DNA of 59,249 nucleotides, from positions 1 through 59,249 of the forward strand of contig JALFFZ010000032.1 of the NCBI GenBank assembly GCA_022777585.1. Reading direction: 5' to 3'. Both the position numbers and the translations under genes were made by a program. The notes under the pieces are model-generated. The model was not told the origin of the DNA. It did not search any database and saw only the letters and a list, made by a program, of their open reading frames with translations. Source of the stretch: Bacteroidales bacterium (GTDB lineage: Bacteria; Bacteroidota; Bacteroidia; Bacteroidales; UBA932). Shown in pieces: positions 17,485 through 27,325 of the stretch (positions are counted from its first letter, which is position 1; every line of letters starts with the position of its first letter).

Positions 17485-18963
17485 ATGATGAAAAGATTCC
17501 TTCCGATATGCGTTATCATGACAGCGGCGCTGATTTGCCCGCTGTCATGCGACGCAGCCGGTGAAGAAGGCGGCGGGACCGATGGCCCAGTCGTCGTAGC
17601 CGACAAGGATGTCGAAAACCTTGACCGTTCAATGGAACTCTTCGACAAGGCGTATGAGAACTACTTCGACCAGAGCGCCGGAATGGCGATGTCCCGCAAG
17701 TACAATCCATATACCGGGAAGAGATCGGGCGAGAAGGGAAGCGTATGGATGTACACCTCCTCCATCGAGGCGGTGAATGCCATATTGGCGGCATTGGAAC
17801 AGCAGAAAGCGAAGGGAAACTCCGACATTTACGACAGGAATTTCAGCAAGTACACAGGCGTTCTGTCCAAACTCGTTTCAGGACTGGACTACTACAGGGG
17901 AACCTTCAAGCTTGTAGGTTTCACCCAGACCAGGGACTGGAGCGTGTATGCGGTCAACAGGGCGAGTTCGGCAAATACCGCCAATGTTGACGGGATACAG
18001 AATGTGTATGATGACCAGATGTGGCTCGTGAGGGAACTCATCGAGGCCTACAGGCTCACAGGCACAGCCTCTTATCTTGAGAAGGCCGAGTATCTTGCCG
18101 AATATGTGATAGACGGATGGGACTGCACGATAAAGGACGGCAAGGAGCGTGGCGGAATCACCTGGGGACCAGGTTATTACTCCAAGCATTCCTGCAGCAA
18201 CGGCCCGATTGTCAGCCCGCTGGTGTGGCTCCACGAAATCTACAAGGGAAGCCAGGAGACCGTCACCTACCGCCACATTGATGCGGAGAACGGTTTCAGG
18301 CGCGTTTCCGAGGAGATGAACAAGAGCGACTACTATCTGATGTTCGCCCGGAAAGTCTATCATTGGCAGGTGGACAACCTGATGTACACCAGGGACAATG
18401 TCGGAAGCAACGACCCTAAGGTAATCGGCCTCTTTGCTGACAACCTCAACGGATCCTCCCTCAACGGCATCCAGACGGAAACCATCGGCGGCGTGGTTTA
18501 CAGGAAACCTGCCGATCTGCGCGACTTCTGCGACCCGGCTTATTCTTACAATACGGGCTCCATGATTTCCGGAGCCGCGGATCTTCTCCGCGTGACCGGG
18601 GACGCGTCCTATCAGAGCGACATCGTCTCGATGACGGACAAGAGCTTCGCCTATTTCGCGAGCAAGAATACCAAGGGTCAGTATGCCTACAGTGTGAGCG
18701 GTTTCAACAACTGGTTCAACGGCGTGCTTATGCGCTCCTGGGTGGACGCCTGCAAGGTATACCCCGGAACGGAGGCTCCGATTGCAAGTTTCCAGGACAA
18801 TCTTGACTATGCCTACGAGAATTTCCTCTACGAGGGAATGCTCCCTCCGAGCCTTCTGGGCGGGTGGAACAAGGACGAAAGCAAGAACGAGATGGAAGGT
18901 ATGTTCGCATTCACTTTCGCGGCAGAATATGCAGTTCTGTCAAGGTATCAATCAGAGAAATAA
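17485..18963 (+). CDS. GH76 endo-alpha-1,6-mannanase, lipoprotein
   Basis: A 492-residue lipoprotein (lipobox CPLSC, Cys22). The mature protein is an (alpha/alpha)6 barrel of family GH76, with the paired catalytic aspartates in NVYDDQMW (Asp176-Asp177). Supporting helices include GSVWMYTSSIEAVNAILAAL, GGITWGPGYYSKHSCSNGP and AYSYNTGSMISGAADLL. GH76 enzymes cut the alpha-1,6-mannose backbone of yeast and fungal mannan, and in Bacteroides they sit at the surface or in the periplasm of mannan PULs. The length is slightly above the family usual because of the lipoprotein linker. It is 14 bp after the lipoprotein gene and 18 bp before susC, in one operon. The Asp pair is intact, so activity is expected. 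Confidence 0.9.
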   Translation: MMKRFLPICVIMTAALICPLSCDAAGEEGGGTDGPVVVADKDVENLDRSMELFDKAYENYFDQSAGMAMSRKYNPYTGKRSGEKGSVWMYTSSIEAVNAILAALEQQKAKGNSDIYDRNFSKYTGVLSKLVSGLDYYRGTFKLVGFTQTRDWSVYAVNRASSANTANVDGIQNVYDDQMWLVRELIEAYRLTGTASYLEKAEYLAEYVIDGWDCTIKDGKERGGITWGPGYYSKHSCSNGPIVSPLVWLHEIYKGSQETVTYRHIDAENGFRRVSEEMNKSDYYLMFARKVYHWQVDNLMYTRDNVGSNDPKVIGLFADNLNGSSLNGIQTETIGGVVYRKPADLRDFCDPAYSYNTGSMISGAADLLRVTGDASYQSDIVSMTDKSFAYFASKNTKGQYAYSVSGFNNWFNGVLMRSWVDACKVYPGTEAPIASFQDNLDYAYENFLYEGMLPPSLLGGWNKDESKNEMEGMFAFTFAAEYAVLSRYQSEK

Positions 18964-18981
18964 ACAACCAACTATTAAATT

Positions 18982-21900
18982 ATGAATTCTGGTAAAATCA
19001 GAGCGTTTATGGTCAGGGCGGCGGCTGTCATCATAGCTGTGGGGCTTTCCGTCACGACTTTCGCACAGAATACCATTAAAGTCGCCGGTACGGTCCGCGA
19101 TGAGGCCGGAGAGCCCATCATAGGTGCCAGCGTAATGGTCAAGGGCGCCACGATAGGCGTCCCTACCGGATTGGACGGAGAGTATGAAATCTCGGTTCCT
19201 TCCAATGCAGTGCTCGAATTCTCCTCTCTCGGTCTCGTGACCGTCGAAGAGGCTGTGAAGGGCAGGACTTTGATCAACATTGTGCTCAAGGAGGACAATA
19301 CCTTCCTCGAGAGCGTTGTCGTGGTGGGTTACGGTACACAGAGAAAGGGCTCCGTGACAGGTGCCATCTCCGGTATCGGTTCCGACGACCTCATAAAGAC
19401 CAAGACCGAGAACCCTCAGAACATGCTCACGGGACGTGTACCCGGTCTGCGTGTATGGCAGAAGTCTGCCGAGCCGGGAGCTTACGCATCCAATATCGAT
19501 ATCCGAGGCATGGGTTCTGCAATGGTCGTCATCGACGGCGTACCGCGTTCAATCGACGATTTCAACCGCATCAACCCTTCAGATATCGAGAACGTCTCGG
19601 TCCTCAAGGATGCGTCCGCAGCCATCTACGGAGTCCGTGGAGGTAACGGTGTAATCCTCGTGACCACCAAGAAGGGTTCCGGCGAGAAGATTTCCGTAAA
19701 CTATGACGGAGCCTTCGTATTCCAGACCCCTTCGAGAATGCCTGCCCTCGCAGACGTTCAGGGAACAATCGACCTCTACAACGAAAGGGCTCTCAACACG
19801 GTGAGCGGCACCGGTTCCATCATCTACTCCCCTGAAGTCGCAGCCGAATATGCCGACGGCACAAGGGAGTCCGGCGACTGGAACAACGACGTTCTCGCCA
19901 AGATGGCTCCACAGACCCAGCACAACCTCAGCGTCTCAGGCGGTACTGAGAAGATACAGTACTATGTATCAATGGGTTATATCTATCAGGAAGGCTTCTT
20001 CAAGTCCGGTGACCTGAACTACAGCAAGTACAACCTCCGTTCGAATGTGACAGCCCAGATTCTCAAGGGCCTCAAGCTCGACGTGAATCTCGCCGCACTC
20101 AGCGATACTCAGAACAACCCTTACACCAGTTCCGTGAACATCATCCGCAACTACTGGTCCAGGGGAGTCCTCTATCCGGCCTATGCCGACAAGGAGCATA
20201 CCATGCTCAACTACAACGGTCTCGACCTCGACGAGAATGCCGTGGCAATGATGACTTCCGACGTCTCCGGTTACAGGCAGTACAAGAAGAAGCAGCTCCA
20301 GGCTTCCGGCGCCCTCAATTTCGACTTCGGCGAGCACGTTGACGCCCTGAAGGGACTTTCCGCCAAGGCATTGTACAGCTACGATTTCCGTTATGACAAC
20401 AATGAGACCTTCCGCAAGGAATACTATCTCTATATGAACAACGGAGACGGAACCTACACCCAGAAGCTCTTCGCAAACAGCTCCCCTAACAAGCTGGAGA
20501 AGGCCGCATACGACCGCAAGCAGAGCCTTATGCAGTTCATGCTCAACTACAACCGCAAGTTCGGCAAGCATGACGTGGGTGCCCTCGTCGGCTGGGAGGC
20601 CCAGAGACTGGTGGGCGAGAACTTCAATGCTTCAGGCGAGCTCATGTTCTCGAATCCATACTTCACCGCCCTCACGAAGGACAACCAGCAGGTCGGCATC
20701 GACGCCGGCACCGGCTCCTTCTATGACATGTCATACGAGGCCCTCATCTCCCGTCTGAACTATTCCTACGACGACAGATATCTCATCGAGGCGCAGTTCC
20801 GTTATGACGGTTCCTCCAAATTCGCCAAGGGACATCAGTGGGGCTTCTTCCCTTCAGTGTCCGCCGCATGGCGAATCAGCCAGGAGCCTTGGTTCAAGAA
20901 CTCCGGAGCCAACTTCATCAACCAGCTGAAAATCCGTGCCAGCTACGGTGTTCTGGGAGATGACGGTTCTGTGAACTACGAGTGGCAGACCGGTTACACC
21001 TACCGAGGAGGCGAGACCAGCAGCAACGGTTGGTACAACGGCTACGTGCCTGGCTATATCTTCGATGGAAACTTCGTCTATACAGCTGACCCTCAGCCGC
21101 TTCCTAATACCAATATCACCTGGCTCAGGTCCAAGACCTTCAACATCGGCGTGGACTTCGAGGCGTGGAACGGGCTCCTCGGCATCACCGCCGACTACTT
21201 CCAGCGCAACCGCAGCGGCCTCTTCGCGCAGAACTCCAACAGCCTCCCTACCGTTGTCGGTGCTGAGCCTCCGATGGAGAACCTCGAGTCTGACAAGAAC
21301 CTCGGTCTTGAGCTCCAGATCACTCACCGCAACAAGGTCGGCGACTTCAGCTACAACCTTTCCGGAATCGTTACCGTAACCCGCAAGATCTACGGAACTT
21401 CCGTGAGGAACGGAAACTATGGCAACAGCTACGACAGATGGCGCCATGACAACCTGAACAACCGTTATCAGGGCGTGCAGTTCGGATATGAGGCCGCCGG
21501 CCGTTTCGAGAACTGGGACGACATCTGGAACTATGCCATCGAGCACGGCAACTCAACCCTTCCGGGCGACTACAAATATCTGGACTGGAACGGTGACGGC
21601 GAGATCAACGGCCTCGACGAGCATCCTTACGCATTCGACCAGACCCCTTGGATGAACTACTCTCTCTCATTCGCCTGCGCATGGAAGAACATTGACTTCA
21701 GCCTTCTCTTCCAGGGATCCGCAATGGGTTCAATGTCATACCAGGAGCCTCTCTACAGCATCTGGGGACAGAACGGTGGCGGTGCCCTCGAGCAGTACCT
21801 CGACCGCTGGCATCCGGTTGGAGAGTGGACAGACCCTTATGACCAGTCCCTCGAATGGGTTTCAGGATACTACGGACTTACCGGACACTATCCTTATTCC

Positions 21901-22146
21901 AATTCTTCATTCAACCGCGTGAGCACGGCCTTCCTCCGTCTCAAGCAGATAGAAATCGGATATACCATTCCGAAGTTCAAGTCTCCGACCATGAAGGATT
22001 TCAGGCTCAGAATATATGCAAACGCATATAACCCTCTCACTATCACGAAGGTGAAATTCGTTGATCCTGAGCATCCGGATGACGAGCTCGGACGTCTCTA
22101 TCCTCTGAACAAGACCTTCACGCTCGGTCTCAACCTCTCATTCTAG
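18982..22146 (+). CDS. SusC/RagA-type TonB-dependent oligosaccharide transporter
   Basis: A 1054-residue outer-membrane transporter. A signal peptide ends near TTFAQ, then comes a carboxypeptidase-D-like domain (about 32-110, VAGTVRDEAGEPIIGASVMV). The TonB-box-like SVVVVGYGTQRKGSVTGAIS leads into the plug (about 125-235), with the SusC signature NVSVLKDASAAIYGVRGGNG. The rest is the barrel, ending LGLNLSF. It imports oligosaccharides captured by the adjoining SusD lipoprotein; the context (GH76, GH92) points to alpha-manno-oligosaccharides. It is complete, 18 bp after GH76 and 15 bp before susD. Confidence 0.95.
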   Translation: MNSGKIRAFMVRAAAVIIAVGLSVTTFAQNTIKVAGTVRDEAGEPIIGASVMVKGATIGVPTGLDGEYEISVPSNAVLEFSSLGLVTVEEAVKGRTLINIVLKEDNTFLESVVVVGYGTQRKGSVTGAISGIGSDDLIKTKTENPQNMLTGRVPGLRVWQKSAEPGAYASNIDIRGMGSAMVVIDGVPRSIDDFNRINPSDIENVSVLKDASAAIYGVRGGNGVILVTTKKGSGEKISVNYDGAFVFQTPSRMPALADVQGTIDLYNERALNTVSGTGSIIYSPEVAAEYADGTRESGDWNNDVLAKMAPQTQHNLSVSGGTEKIQYYVSMGYIYQEGFFKSGDLNYSKYNLRSNVTAQILKGLKLDVNLAALSDTQNNPYTSSVNIIRNYWSRGVLYPAYADKEHTMLNYNGLDLDENAVAMMTSDVSGYRQYKKKQLQASGALNFDFGEHVDALKGLSAKALYSYDFRYDNNETFRKEYYLYMNNGDGTYTQKLFANSSPNKLEKAAYDRKQSLMQFMLNYNRKFGKHDVGALVGWEAQRLVGENFNASGELMFSNPYFTALTKDNQQVGIDAGTGSFYDMSYEALISRLNYSYDDRYLIEAQFRYDGSSKFAKGHQWGFFPSVSAAWRISQEPWFKNSGANFINQLKIRASYGVLGDDGSVNYEWQTGYTYRGGETSSNGWYNGYVPGYIFDGNFVYTADPQPLPNTNITWLRSKTFNIGVDFEAWNGLLGITADYFQRNRSGLFAQNSNSLPTVVGAEPPMENLESDKNLGLELQITHRNKVGDFSYNLSGIVTVTRKIYGTSVRNGNYGNSYDRWRHDNLNNRYQGVQFGYEAAGRFENWDDIWNYAIEHGNSTLPGDYKYLDWNGDGEINGLDEHPYAFDQTPWMNYSLSFACAWKNIDFSLLFQGSAMGSMSYQEPLYSIWGQNGGGALEQYLDRWHPVGEWTDPYDQSLEWVSGYYGLTGHYPYSNSSFNRVSTAFLRLKQIEIGYTIPKFKSPTMKDFRLRIYANAYNPLTITKVKFVDPEHPDDELGRLYPLNKTFTLGLNLSF

Positions 22147-22161
22147 CAAAAGGACATGAAC

Positions 22162-24231
22162 ATGAAAAAATCAATTATACTCATACTCTCTGCCGCGCTT
22201 CTTGCAGCAAGCTGCGTCCAGATGGATCTTCCTTCGAAGAACAAGGTGAGTGACGAGGACCTGTTGACATCGCCTTCAGGAATGACTGTCTATATGGCCC
22301 GTCTTTACAGCCACCTTCCGCTCGAGGATTTCAAATACATGGCCAAGTGGGGTCTCAACAAGAACGCCTGGCTTGGCGGTCTCGGAGGCGACGGAACCGG
22401 CGAGTCCATCAACCGTGACGACATCTGCCGCTCATTCGTGGGCGAGGACAATGCATACTGGGATGAGGCATTCACCAGCATGCACGATGCGAACCACCTC
22501 ATCGAGACCCTTCCGAACTACAGGAGCAATTTCAACTCCGATATGCAGTACAATGAATTCCTCGGCGAGGGATATTTCGTAAGGGCTTTCGTTCTCTACC
22601 AGATGGCCCGCCGCTACGGTGGAGTGCCGCTCGCAATCAAGCAGATTGACTACGATCCTGAGAATCCTGACAATATGGAACTTCCGCGCGCCTCCGAGGA
22701 GGAGACCTGGGAGCAGATCTGCGCCGACTTCACAATGGCCGCCGAGCTTCTTCCGGAGACTTCCAGCAAGAGAGGCTACGCCAACAAGTACGTCGCCCTC
22801 ACATACAAGGCCGAGGCAATGCTTTATGCCGGCACCATCGCCAAGTACAATGAGACAGTCTCCGGACGCCTCACCGGGCTTGGAGAGAAGACTGGCGTGC
22901 GCGTGATCGGCTTCGAGGAGAGCAAGGCTGCGGAACTTTCGAAGAAATGGTTCTCCGAGTCCTACAAGGCTGCCCGCGAGGTCATGAACTCCGGCAAGTA
23001 CTCTCTCTACAAGAAGGCCTGGAAGGCAGGCAACAGGGAGGCCCAGTACCAGAACATGGTGGATATGTGGAAAGACCTTACCTCTCCTGAGAACATTTTT
23101 GTCAGGGAGTATAGCTATCCAACTGTGACTCACGGTATTGACGCCTACAGCTCCCCTTACTACTGGCATGCTCCGCTCGCCGGAGGTTCCTGTCCTACCC
23201 TCGATTTCGTGGAACTCTTCGACGGACTTCCAAGATATCCGAACGGCCAGCTCAGGACCACTACCGGAAACGGTCCTGCAGAGGGAACATACGAGATGTA
23301 TGAGACTACCTATGAACTTTTCAAGGATGCCGAGCCGAGGCTCAGGGCTTATGTGATTCTTCCGGACGATACGTTCAGAGGCCGCAAGATCGAGGTCTAT
23401 GCCGGAATCTATACAGGTTCCGCTCCGGTATCTCCATTCTTCAGCGATTATTCGTACAGCTCCGCTACTACAACCTATACAAACCTTGATCAGTTCACCA
23501 ACAAGTCTAACCAGACTCTCTTCATGAGCCCTAACCCGTCCGAGATGACCAGCATCAAGGTAAACGGACAGGATATGACCACCAACGGCTCAGCAGGTCC
23601 TTGGTATTCCTACGGCGAGGCCACCGTCAATGGCTTCCACCTCCGCAAGTACCTCGACCCTGACCTGACTCTCGCCGACATCGGCGAAGGCAAGTCCGAC
23701 CAGCCTTTCATTCTCATGAGGTACGCTGACGTGCTTCTCGCCGCAGCAGAGGCCGGAGTTGAGCTCGCGATTGCAGGCGCACCTTCTCCTGTAGAGGGCG
23801 ACGACATGCTTGCGGTAGCTACCCAGGCTATCAGGGACATCCGCGAGAGAGCCGGTGCCGACGAGCTCACCTCAGCACTTAAGGCTGACAATGAGAGCCG
23901 TGACATCGTTCGTCGCGAGCGTCGCAAGGAACTTGCCTTCGAGCACAAGTCCAAGTGGGACATCCGCCGCTGGAGAGTCTGCCACGAGGAAGGCCGCGCA
24001 GGCTTCTGGGGTGAGCAGAGGGATCCTTCCCTCACCGGTTCGGGTTCGAACTTCCGTTTCCGCGGACTCTTCCCGTTCTATTCCACTGCGACAGGCAAGT
24101 ACTTCTTCGATGCGCGCTTCAGACTCTCTGTCGACAAGACATTCGGCTACAGCCCTGTGGACTACTATTTTGCCATCCCGAGCAATCAGGTGTCAAAGAG
24201 CAAGTACATCGACCAGCAGCCTAACAGATAA
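22162..24231 (+). CDS. SusD/RagB family glycan-binding lipoprotein
   Basis: A 689-residue lipoprotein (lipobox LLAASC, Cys18). The ATG at 22162 is preferred over 22156 because AGGA at 22151-22154 then sits 7 bp upstream; with the earlier ATG it would be 1 bp away. The TPR-rich SusD fold is indicated by GEGYFVRAFVLYQMARRYGG, KRGYANKYVALTYKAEAMLYA, FILMRYADVLLAAAEA and the C-terminal RRERRKELAFEHKSKWDIRRW. SusD lids the SusC barrel and binds the glycan at the surface. At 689 residues it is larger than the starch-specific SusD (about 550), which fits a bulky branched ligand. The pairing with the SusC upstream is direct. Confidence 0.95.
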   Translation: MKKSIILILSAALLAASCVQMDLPSKNKVSDEDLLTSPSGMTVYMARLYSHLPLEDFKYMAKWGLNKNAWLGGLGGDGTGESINRDDICRSFVGEDNAYWDEAFTSMHDANHLIETLPNYRSNFNSDMQYNEFLGEGYFVRAFVLYQMARRYGGVPLAIKQIDYDPENPDNMELPRASEEETWEQICADFTMAAELLPETSSKRGYANKYVALTYKAEAMLYAGTIAKYNETVSGRLTGLGEKTGVRVIGFEESKAAELSKKWFSESYKAAREVMNSGKYSLYKKAWKAGNREAQYQNMVDMWKDLTSPENIFVREYSYPTVTHGIDAYSSPYYWHAPLAGGSCPTLDFVELFDGLPRYPNGQLRTTTGNGPAEGTYEMYETTYELFKDAEPRLRAYVILPDDTFRGRKIEVYAGIYTGSAPVSPFFSDYSYSSATTTYTNLDQFTNKSNQTLFMSPNPSEMTSIKVNGQDMTTNGSAGPWYSYGEATVNGFHLRKYLDPDLTLADIGEGKSDQPFILMRYADVLLAAAEAGVELAIAGAPSPVEGDDMLAVATQAIRDIRERAGADELTSALKADNESRDIVRRERRKELAFEHKSKWDIRRWRVCHEEGRAGFWGEQRDPSLTGSGSNFRFRGLFPFYSTATGKYFFDARFRLSVDKTFGYSPVDYYFAIPSNQVSKSKYIDQQPNR

Positions 24232-24245
24232 TACCAAAGAAGATC

Positions 24246-25055
24246 ATGAAAAGAACAATCAAGAATATTGTATTGCTTGGAGCGGCGCTCCTCGCATCAT
24301 CATGCTCCCTCTTCCAGCTTGACAACTATGACGCTCCGGAGGAAACCCTCTACGGAAAGGTGGTTGACAGGAATGGAAACCCTGTGCTGACAGACCAGGG
24401 TTCCGAAGGAATCAGGGTAAGGCTTATGGAGACCTCATGGGAAGGCAATGTCAATCCGCTGGACTTCTACTGCATGCCTGACGGAACATTCCGCAATACC
24501 AAGCTCTTCGAGGCCGACTACAACATCCGCATTGACGGTCCTTTCATTCCGATTGTGCGCGAGACATCCGACGGAATCGTGATAGAGGACAATTCGGTGA
24601 ATACCCACATCAAGGGCAGCAAGGAGGTGAACTTCGTGGTGGATCCGTTCCTCAACGTCGAGCTCCTCAGCTCCCAGATCAGCAACGGCAAGATTACCGC
24701 CAAGGTCAGGGTAACCCGCGGCGTGTCCAGGGATGCGTTCAGGGATGCTGTCGAGCCGATGGGCGACTTCGACCCGGCTTTCGCCAACATCACCGACATC
24801 CAGCTTTTCGTGGGCTATTCCTCAAGCATGGGATACCGCAACCGCGATGAGAGATGGAGCAACAAGATCGAGTATGCCGGAGCATCCTTCGATGCGCACC
24901 TCGGCGAAGTTGTCGAGATTACATCTCTCGGTGCCATTCCTTCGAACCGCAAGGTGTTCATCAGGGCCGCAGCCCGCATCAACTACGACACCCCTCGCGG
25001 AACCGGAACAAAACGCTGGAATTACAGTCCTGTGGCTGAAGTCAATGTTCCATAA
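24246..25055 (+). CDS. DUF3823 lipoprotein, accessory to SusCD
   Basis: A 269-residue lipoprotein (lipobox LASSC, Cys20). It matches the DUF3823 family: an N-terminal carboxypeptidase-like beta-sandwich (about 28-130; LYGKVVDRNGNPVLTDQGSE, RVRLMETSW, FRNTKLFEADYNI) and a second beta domain (about 130-269). DUF3823 proteins are nearly always encoded after susD and are thought to be surface glycan-binding or stabilising partners. It lies 14 bp after susD, and a strong terminator follows it, so it closes the first PUL transcript. Confidence 0.85.
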   Translation: MKRTIKNIVLLGAALLASSCSLFQLDNYDAPEETLYGKVVDRNGNPVLTDQGSEGIRVRLMETSWEGNVNPLDFYCMPDGTFRNTKLFEADYNIRIDGPFIPIVRETSDGIVIEDNSVNTHIKGSKEVNFVVDPFLNVELLSSQISNGKITAKVRVTRGVSRDAFRDAVEPMGDFDPAFANITDIQLFVGYSSSMGYRNRDERWSNKIEYAGASFDAHLGEVVEITSLGAIPSNRKVFIRAAARINYDTPRGTGTKRWNYSPVAEVNVP

Positions 25056-25070
25056 CAGGCAATGAAATAC

Positions 25071-25109
25071 GGGGCGGCGGCATTGCACGCATTGGCGCCG
25101 CCCTTTTTT
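25071..25109 (+). terminator. Rho-independent terminator ending the first PUL transcript
   Basis: GGGCGGCG (25072-25079) pairs perfectly with CGCCGCCC (25096-25103) across a 16-base loop and is followed by TTTTTT. It separates DUF3823 from the next promoter. Some read-through is likely, since the following genes belong to the same pathway. Confidence 0.85.
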
Positions 25110-25125
25110 ATCAATCCTTTTTTAT

Positions 25126-25133
25126 TATCTTTG
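25126..25133 (+). promoter_or_regulatory. Promoter -7 box for the second PUL unit
   Basis: TATCTTTG, a consensus TAnnTTTG, lies 15 bp before the ATG at 25149 and 22 bp after the terminator stem. It gives the glycosidase-like, GtaA-like and GH92 genes their own start. The -33 region is T-rich but has no TTTG. Confidence 0.7.
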
Positions 25134-25148
25134 CACAAATTGGAAACT

Positions 25149-27308
25149 ATGAAGATCTTTCGTTTTTTGGCGGCGGCTGTGGCCATTGCAGCTTGTGCAG
25201 GGCCGAGGAATGCAGCTGACGACACTAAAACCACATTTCAGACTTCCCGTGGATGGATGCCGGAGATTGACAATCGTGCAGATGCTGTGATGGTTTACGG
25301 CGTTGGGGGGAATCCGTCCGACAGAGGCCGCGGGAAATCCTCAGTCGAGGAAAGAATCGCATCCTGGAAAGATAGAGGATACAAAGTCGATTTCATGACC
25401 GGAATCGCCTGGGGCGAGTACCAGGACTATTTCACCGGGAAATGGGACGGAAAATGGCATCTTGACGAGGGACAGGTCAATGCCAAGGGCGATACCATCT
25501 GGCACGGACACATGGTGCCTTACATTGTCCCGACAGAGAACTACCTGAAGTATTTCAAGGAGAAGCATATCAAGAGGGTGATCGATGCCGGAATCACATC
25601 CATATATCTTGAAGAGCCCGAGTTCTGGGCCCGCTCCGGCTACAGCGAAGCGTTCAAGCGCGAATGGAAAGAATATTACGGAACCGAATGGAGGCCGCAG
25701 CACGAGTCTCCTGAGGCTACATATATGTCCAGCAAGCTCAAATACCATCTCTACTACAGGGCTCTGGACGAAACCTTCACCTATGCCAAGGAATATGGCC
25801 GCAGCAAGGGCCTCGACATCAAGTGCTATGTTCCGACCCACTCCCTGCTCAATTATTCCCAGTGGCAGATTGTAAGTCCCGAGGCCAGCCTCGCATCCCT
25901 TCCCTGCGTGGACGGCTACATTGCCCAGGTATGGACGGGAACATCCCGTGAACCGGATTATTTCAACGGGGTAAGACGCGAGAGGGTATTCGAGACCGCA
26001 TTCCTCGAGTATGGATGCATGGCCTCAATGACTGCGCCGACCGGCCGCAAGGTCTGGTTCCTGACTGACCCTATCGAGGATCTGCCAAGGGATTGGGAGG
26101 ACTACCACAGGAACTATCAGGCCACATTCACGGCCCAGCTCCTCTACCCTCAGATTGACAGCTACGAGATAATGCCTTGGCCTGAGCGCATCTACACCGG
26201 CCTCTACAACAAGAGCAAGGACTCCGATGAGAAAATCCGCATACCTTCCGACTATGCGACAATGATGCAGGTCATGGTCAATGCCCTCCAGCAGATGCCC
26301 CTCTCGAAGACTGTCGTGTCAGGCTCCCACGGAGTAAGCGTGATGATGGGCAACTCCCTGATGTTCCAGAGGTTCCCGACTCACGAGGGCTATGATGACC
26401 CTCAGCTTTCCAATTTCTATGGAATGGCGATGCCGCTGGTCAAGAGGGGAGTGCCGGTAAGCATTGTCCATATTGAGAATCTCGGCTTTGAGAAGGCTCT
26501 TGCGGACACGAAGATCCTCATCATGACATATTCCAACATGAAGCCTCTTGACCCGAAGGCTCACGAGTATCTCGCCGCCTGGGTGAAGAAAGGCGGTATC
26601 CTCCTCTATGCCGGCAGGGACAATGATCCGTTCCAGAACGTGTCCGAGTGGTGGAACAGGGACGGCAATTCCTACGCCGCCGCCTCAGACCATCTCTTCT
26701 CCCTTATGGGAATCGATGCCGGAGCACCTGCAGGGGACTATGCCTTCGGGAAGGGCCTCGTACGCATCATCCGCCAGGACCCTAAGGAATTCGTCCTCTC
26801 GGAGGGCGGGGACAAGGTACTGATTGACGCTGTCGGAGAACTTTACGGCGGCATTGAAATGAAGAACAACTTCATCCTTGAAAGGGGTCAGTACAAGCTC
26901 GTTGCCGTCATGGATGAGAGCGTGTCCGGCGATGCTCTTCGCCTCGACGGAATGTACATTGACCTTTATGATCCGGAACTTCCTGTCTATCAGGGAATTG
27001 AAATTCAGCCTGGCACCCAGAGGCTTCTCCTTGACCTCTCGAAGGTCAGCCTGAAGAAGGCCTCGGTTCTCGCCGCCGCAAGCCGTGCTGAGAATGTCGA
27101 GGCAGGCCGCAGGTCGCTCTCCTACATTGCGAAGAGCCCGGTTTCGACTGTAAATGTCTCAAGGATATTGCTTCCGGAGGCTCCTGAAAGCCTGAAGGTC
27201 AATGGTGCGGACGCTCTCGACCCGGACTGCTGGGATGAGGCCAGCCACACTTATCTCCTCCGCTTTGACAACGACCCTGACGGGGTCAGCGTGGAATTCA
27301 CCTGGTAA
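25149..27308 (+). CDS. Glycosidase-like lipoprotein of unrecognised family (TIM barrel plus GATase-like domain)
   Basis: A 719-residue lipoprotein (Cys16 in AIAAC). The start is at 25149; the open frame upstream runs through the terminator and promoter. Residues about 35-380 look like a TIM barrel: RGYKVDFMTGIAWGEYQDYF, SIYLEEPEFW (Glu155, Glu156, Glu158, in a place like the acid/base of clan GH-A) and SYEIMPWPERIY (Glu340, Glu346, a possible nucleophile). About 385-520 resembles a class I glutamine-amidotransferase-like or GH42 trimerisation-like Rossmann domain (KILIMTYSNMKPL, KKGGILLYAGRDNDPF). The last 150 residues are beta-rich. I cannot assign a CAZy family, and GH42/GH164-like architecture is only a guess. 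Context (GtaA-like, GH92) suggests a role in mannose-rich glycan breakdown. Confidence 0.6.
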   Translation: MKIFRFLAAAVAIAACAGPRNAADDTKTTFQTSRGWMPEIDNRADAVMVYGVGGNPSDRGRGKSSVEERIASWKDRGYKVDFMTGIAWGEYQDYFTGKWDGKWHLDEGQVNAKGDTIWHGHMVPYIVPTENYLKYFKEKHIKRVIDAGITSIYLEEPEFWARSGYSEAFKREWKEYYGTEWRPQHESPEATYMSSKLKYHLYYRALDETFTYAKEYGRSKGLDIKCYVPTHSLLNYSQWQIVSPEASLASLPCVDGYIAQVWTGTSREPDYFNGVRRERVFETAFLEYGCMASMTAPTGRKVWFLTDPIEDLPRDWEDYHRNYQATFTAQLLYPQIDSYEIMPWPERIYTGLYNKSKDSDEKIRIPSDYATMMQVMVNALQQMPLSKTVVSGSHGVSVMMGNSLMFQRFPTHEGYDDPQLSNFYGMAMPLVKRGVPVSIVHIENLGFEKALADTKILIMTYSNMKPLDPKAHEYLAAWVKKGGILLYAGRDNDPFQNVSEWWNRDGNSYAAASDHLFSLMGIDAGAPAGDYAFGKGLVRIIRQDPKEFVLSEGGDKVLIDAVGELYGGIEMKNNFILERGQYKLVAVMDESVSGDALRLDGMYIDLYDPELPVYQGIEIQPGTQRLLLDLSKVSLKKASVLAAASRAENVEAGRRSLSYIAKSPVSTVNVSRILLPEAPESLKVNGADALDPDCWDEASHTYLLRFDNDPDGVSVEFTW

Positions 27309-27325
27309 ACAATTCAAAAACTGAT

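Noticed and set aside
25062..25148. Earlier start of the glycosidase-like gene
   Set aside because: The frame passes through a terminator hairpin and the -7 box; ATG 25149 gives a lipoprotein signal.
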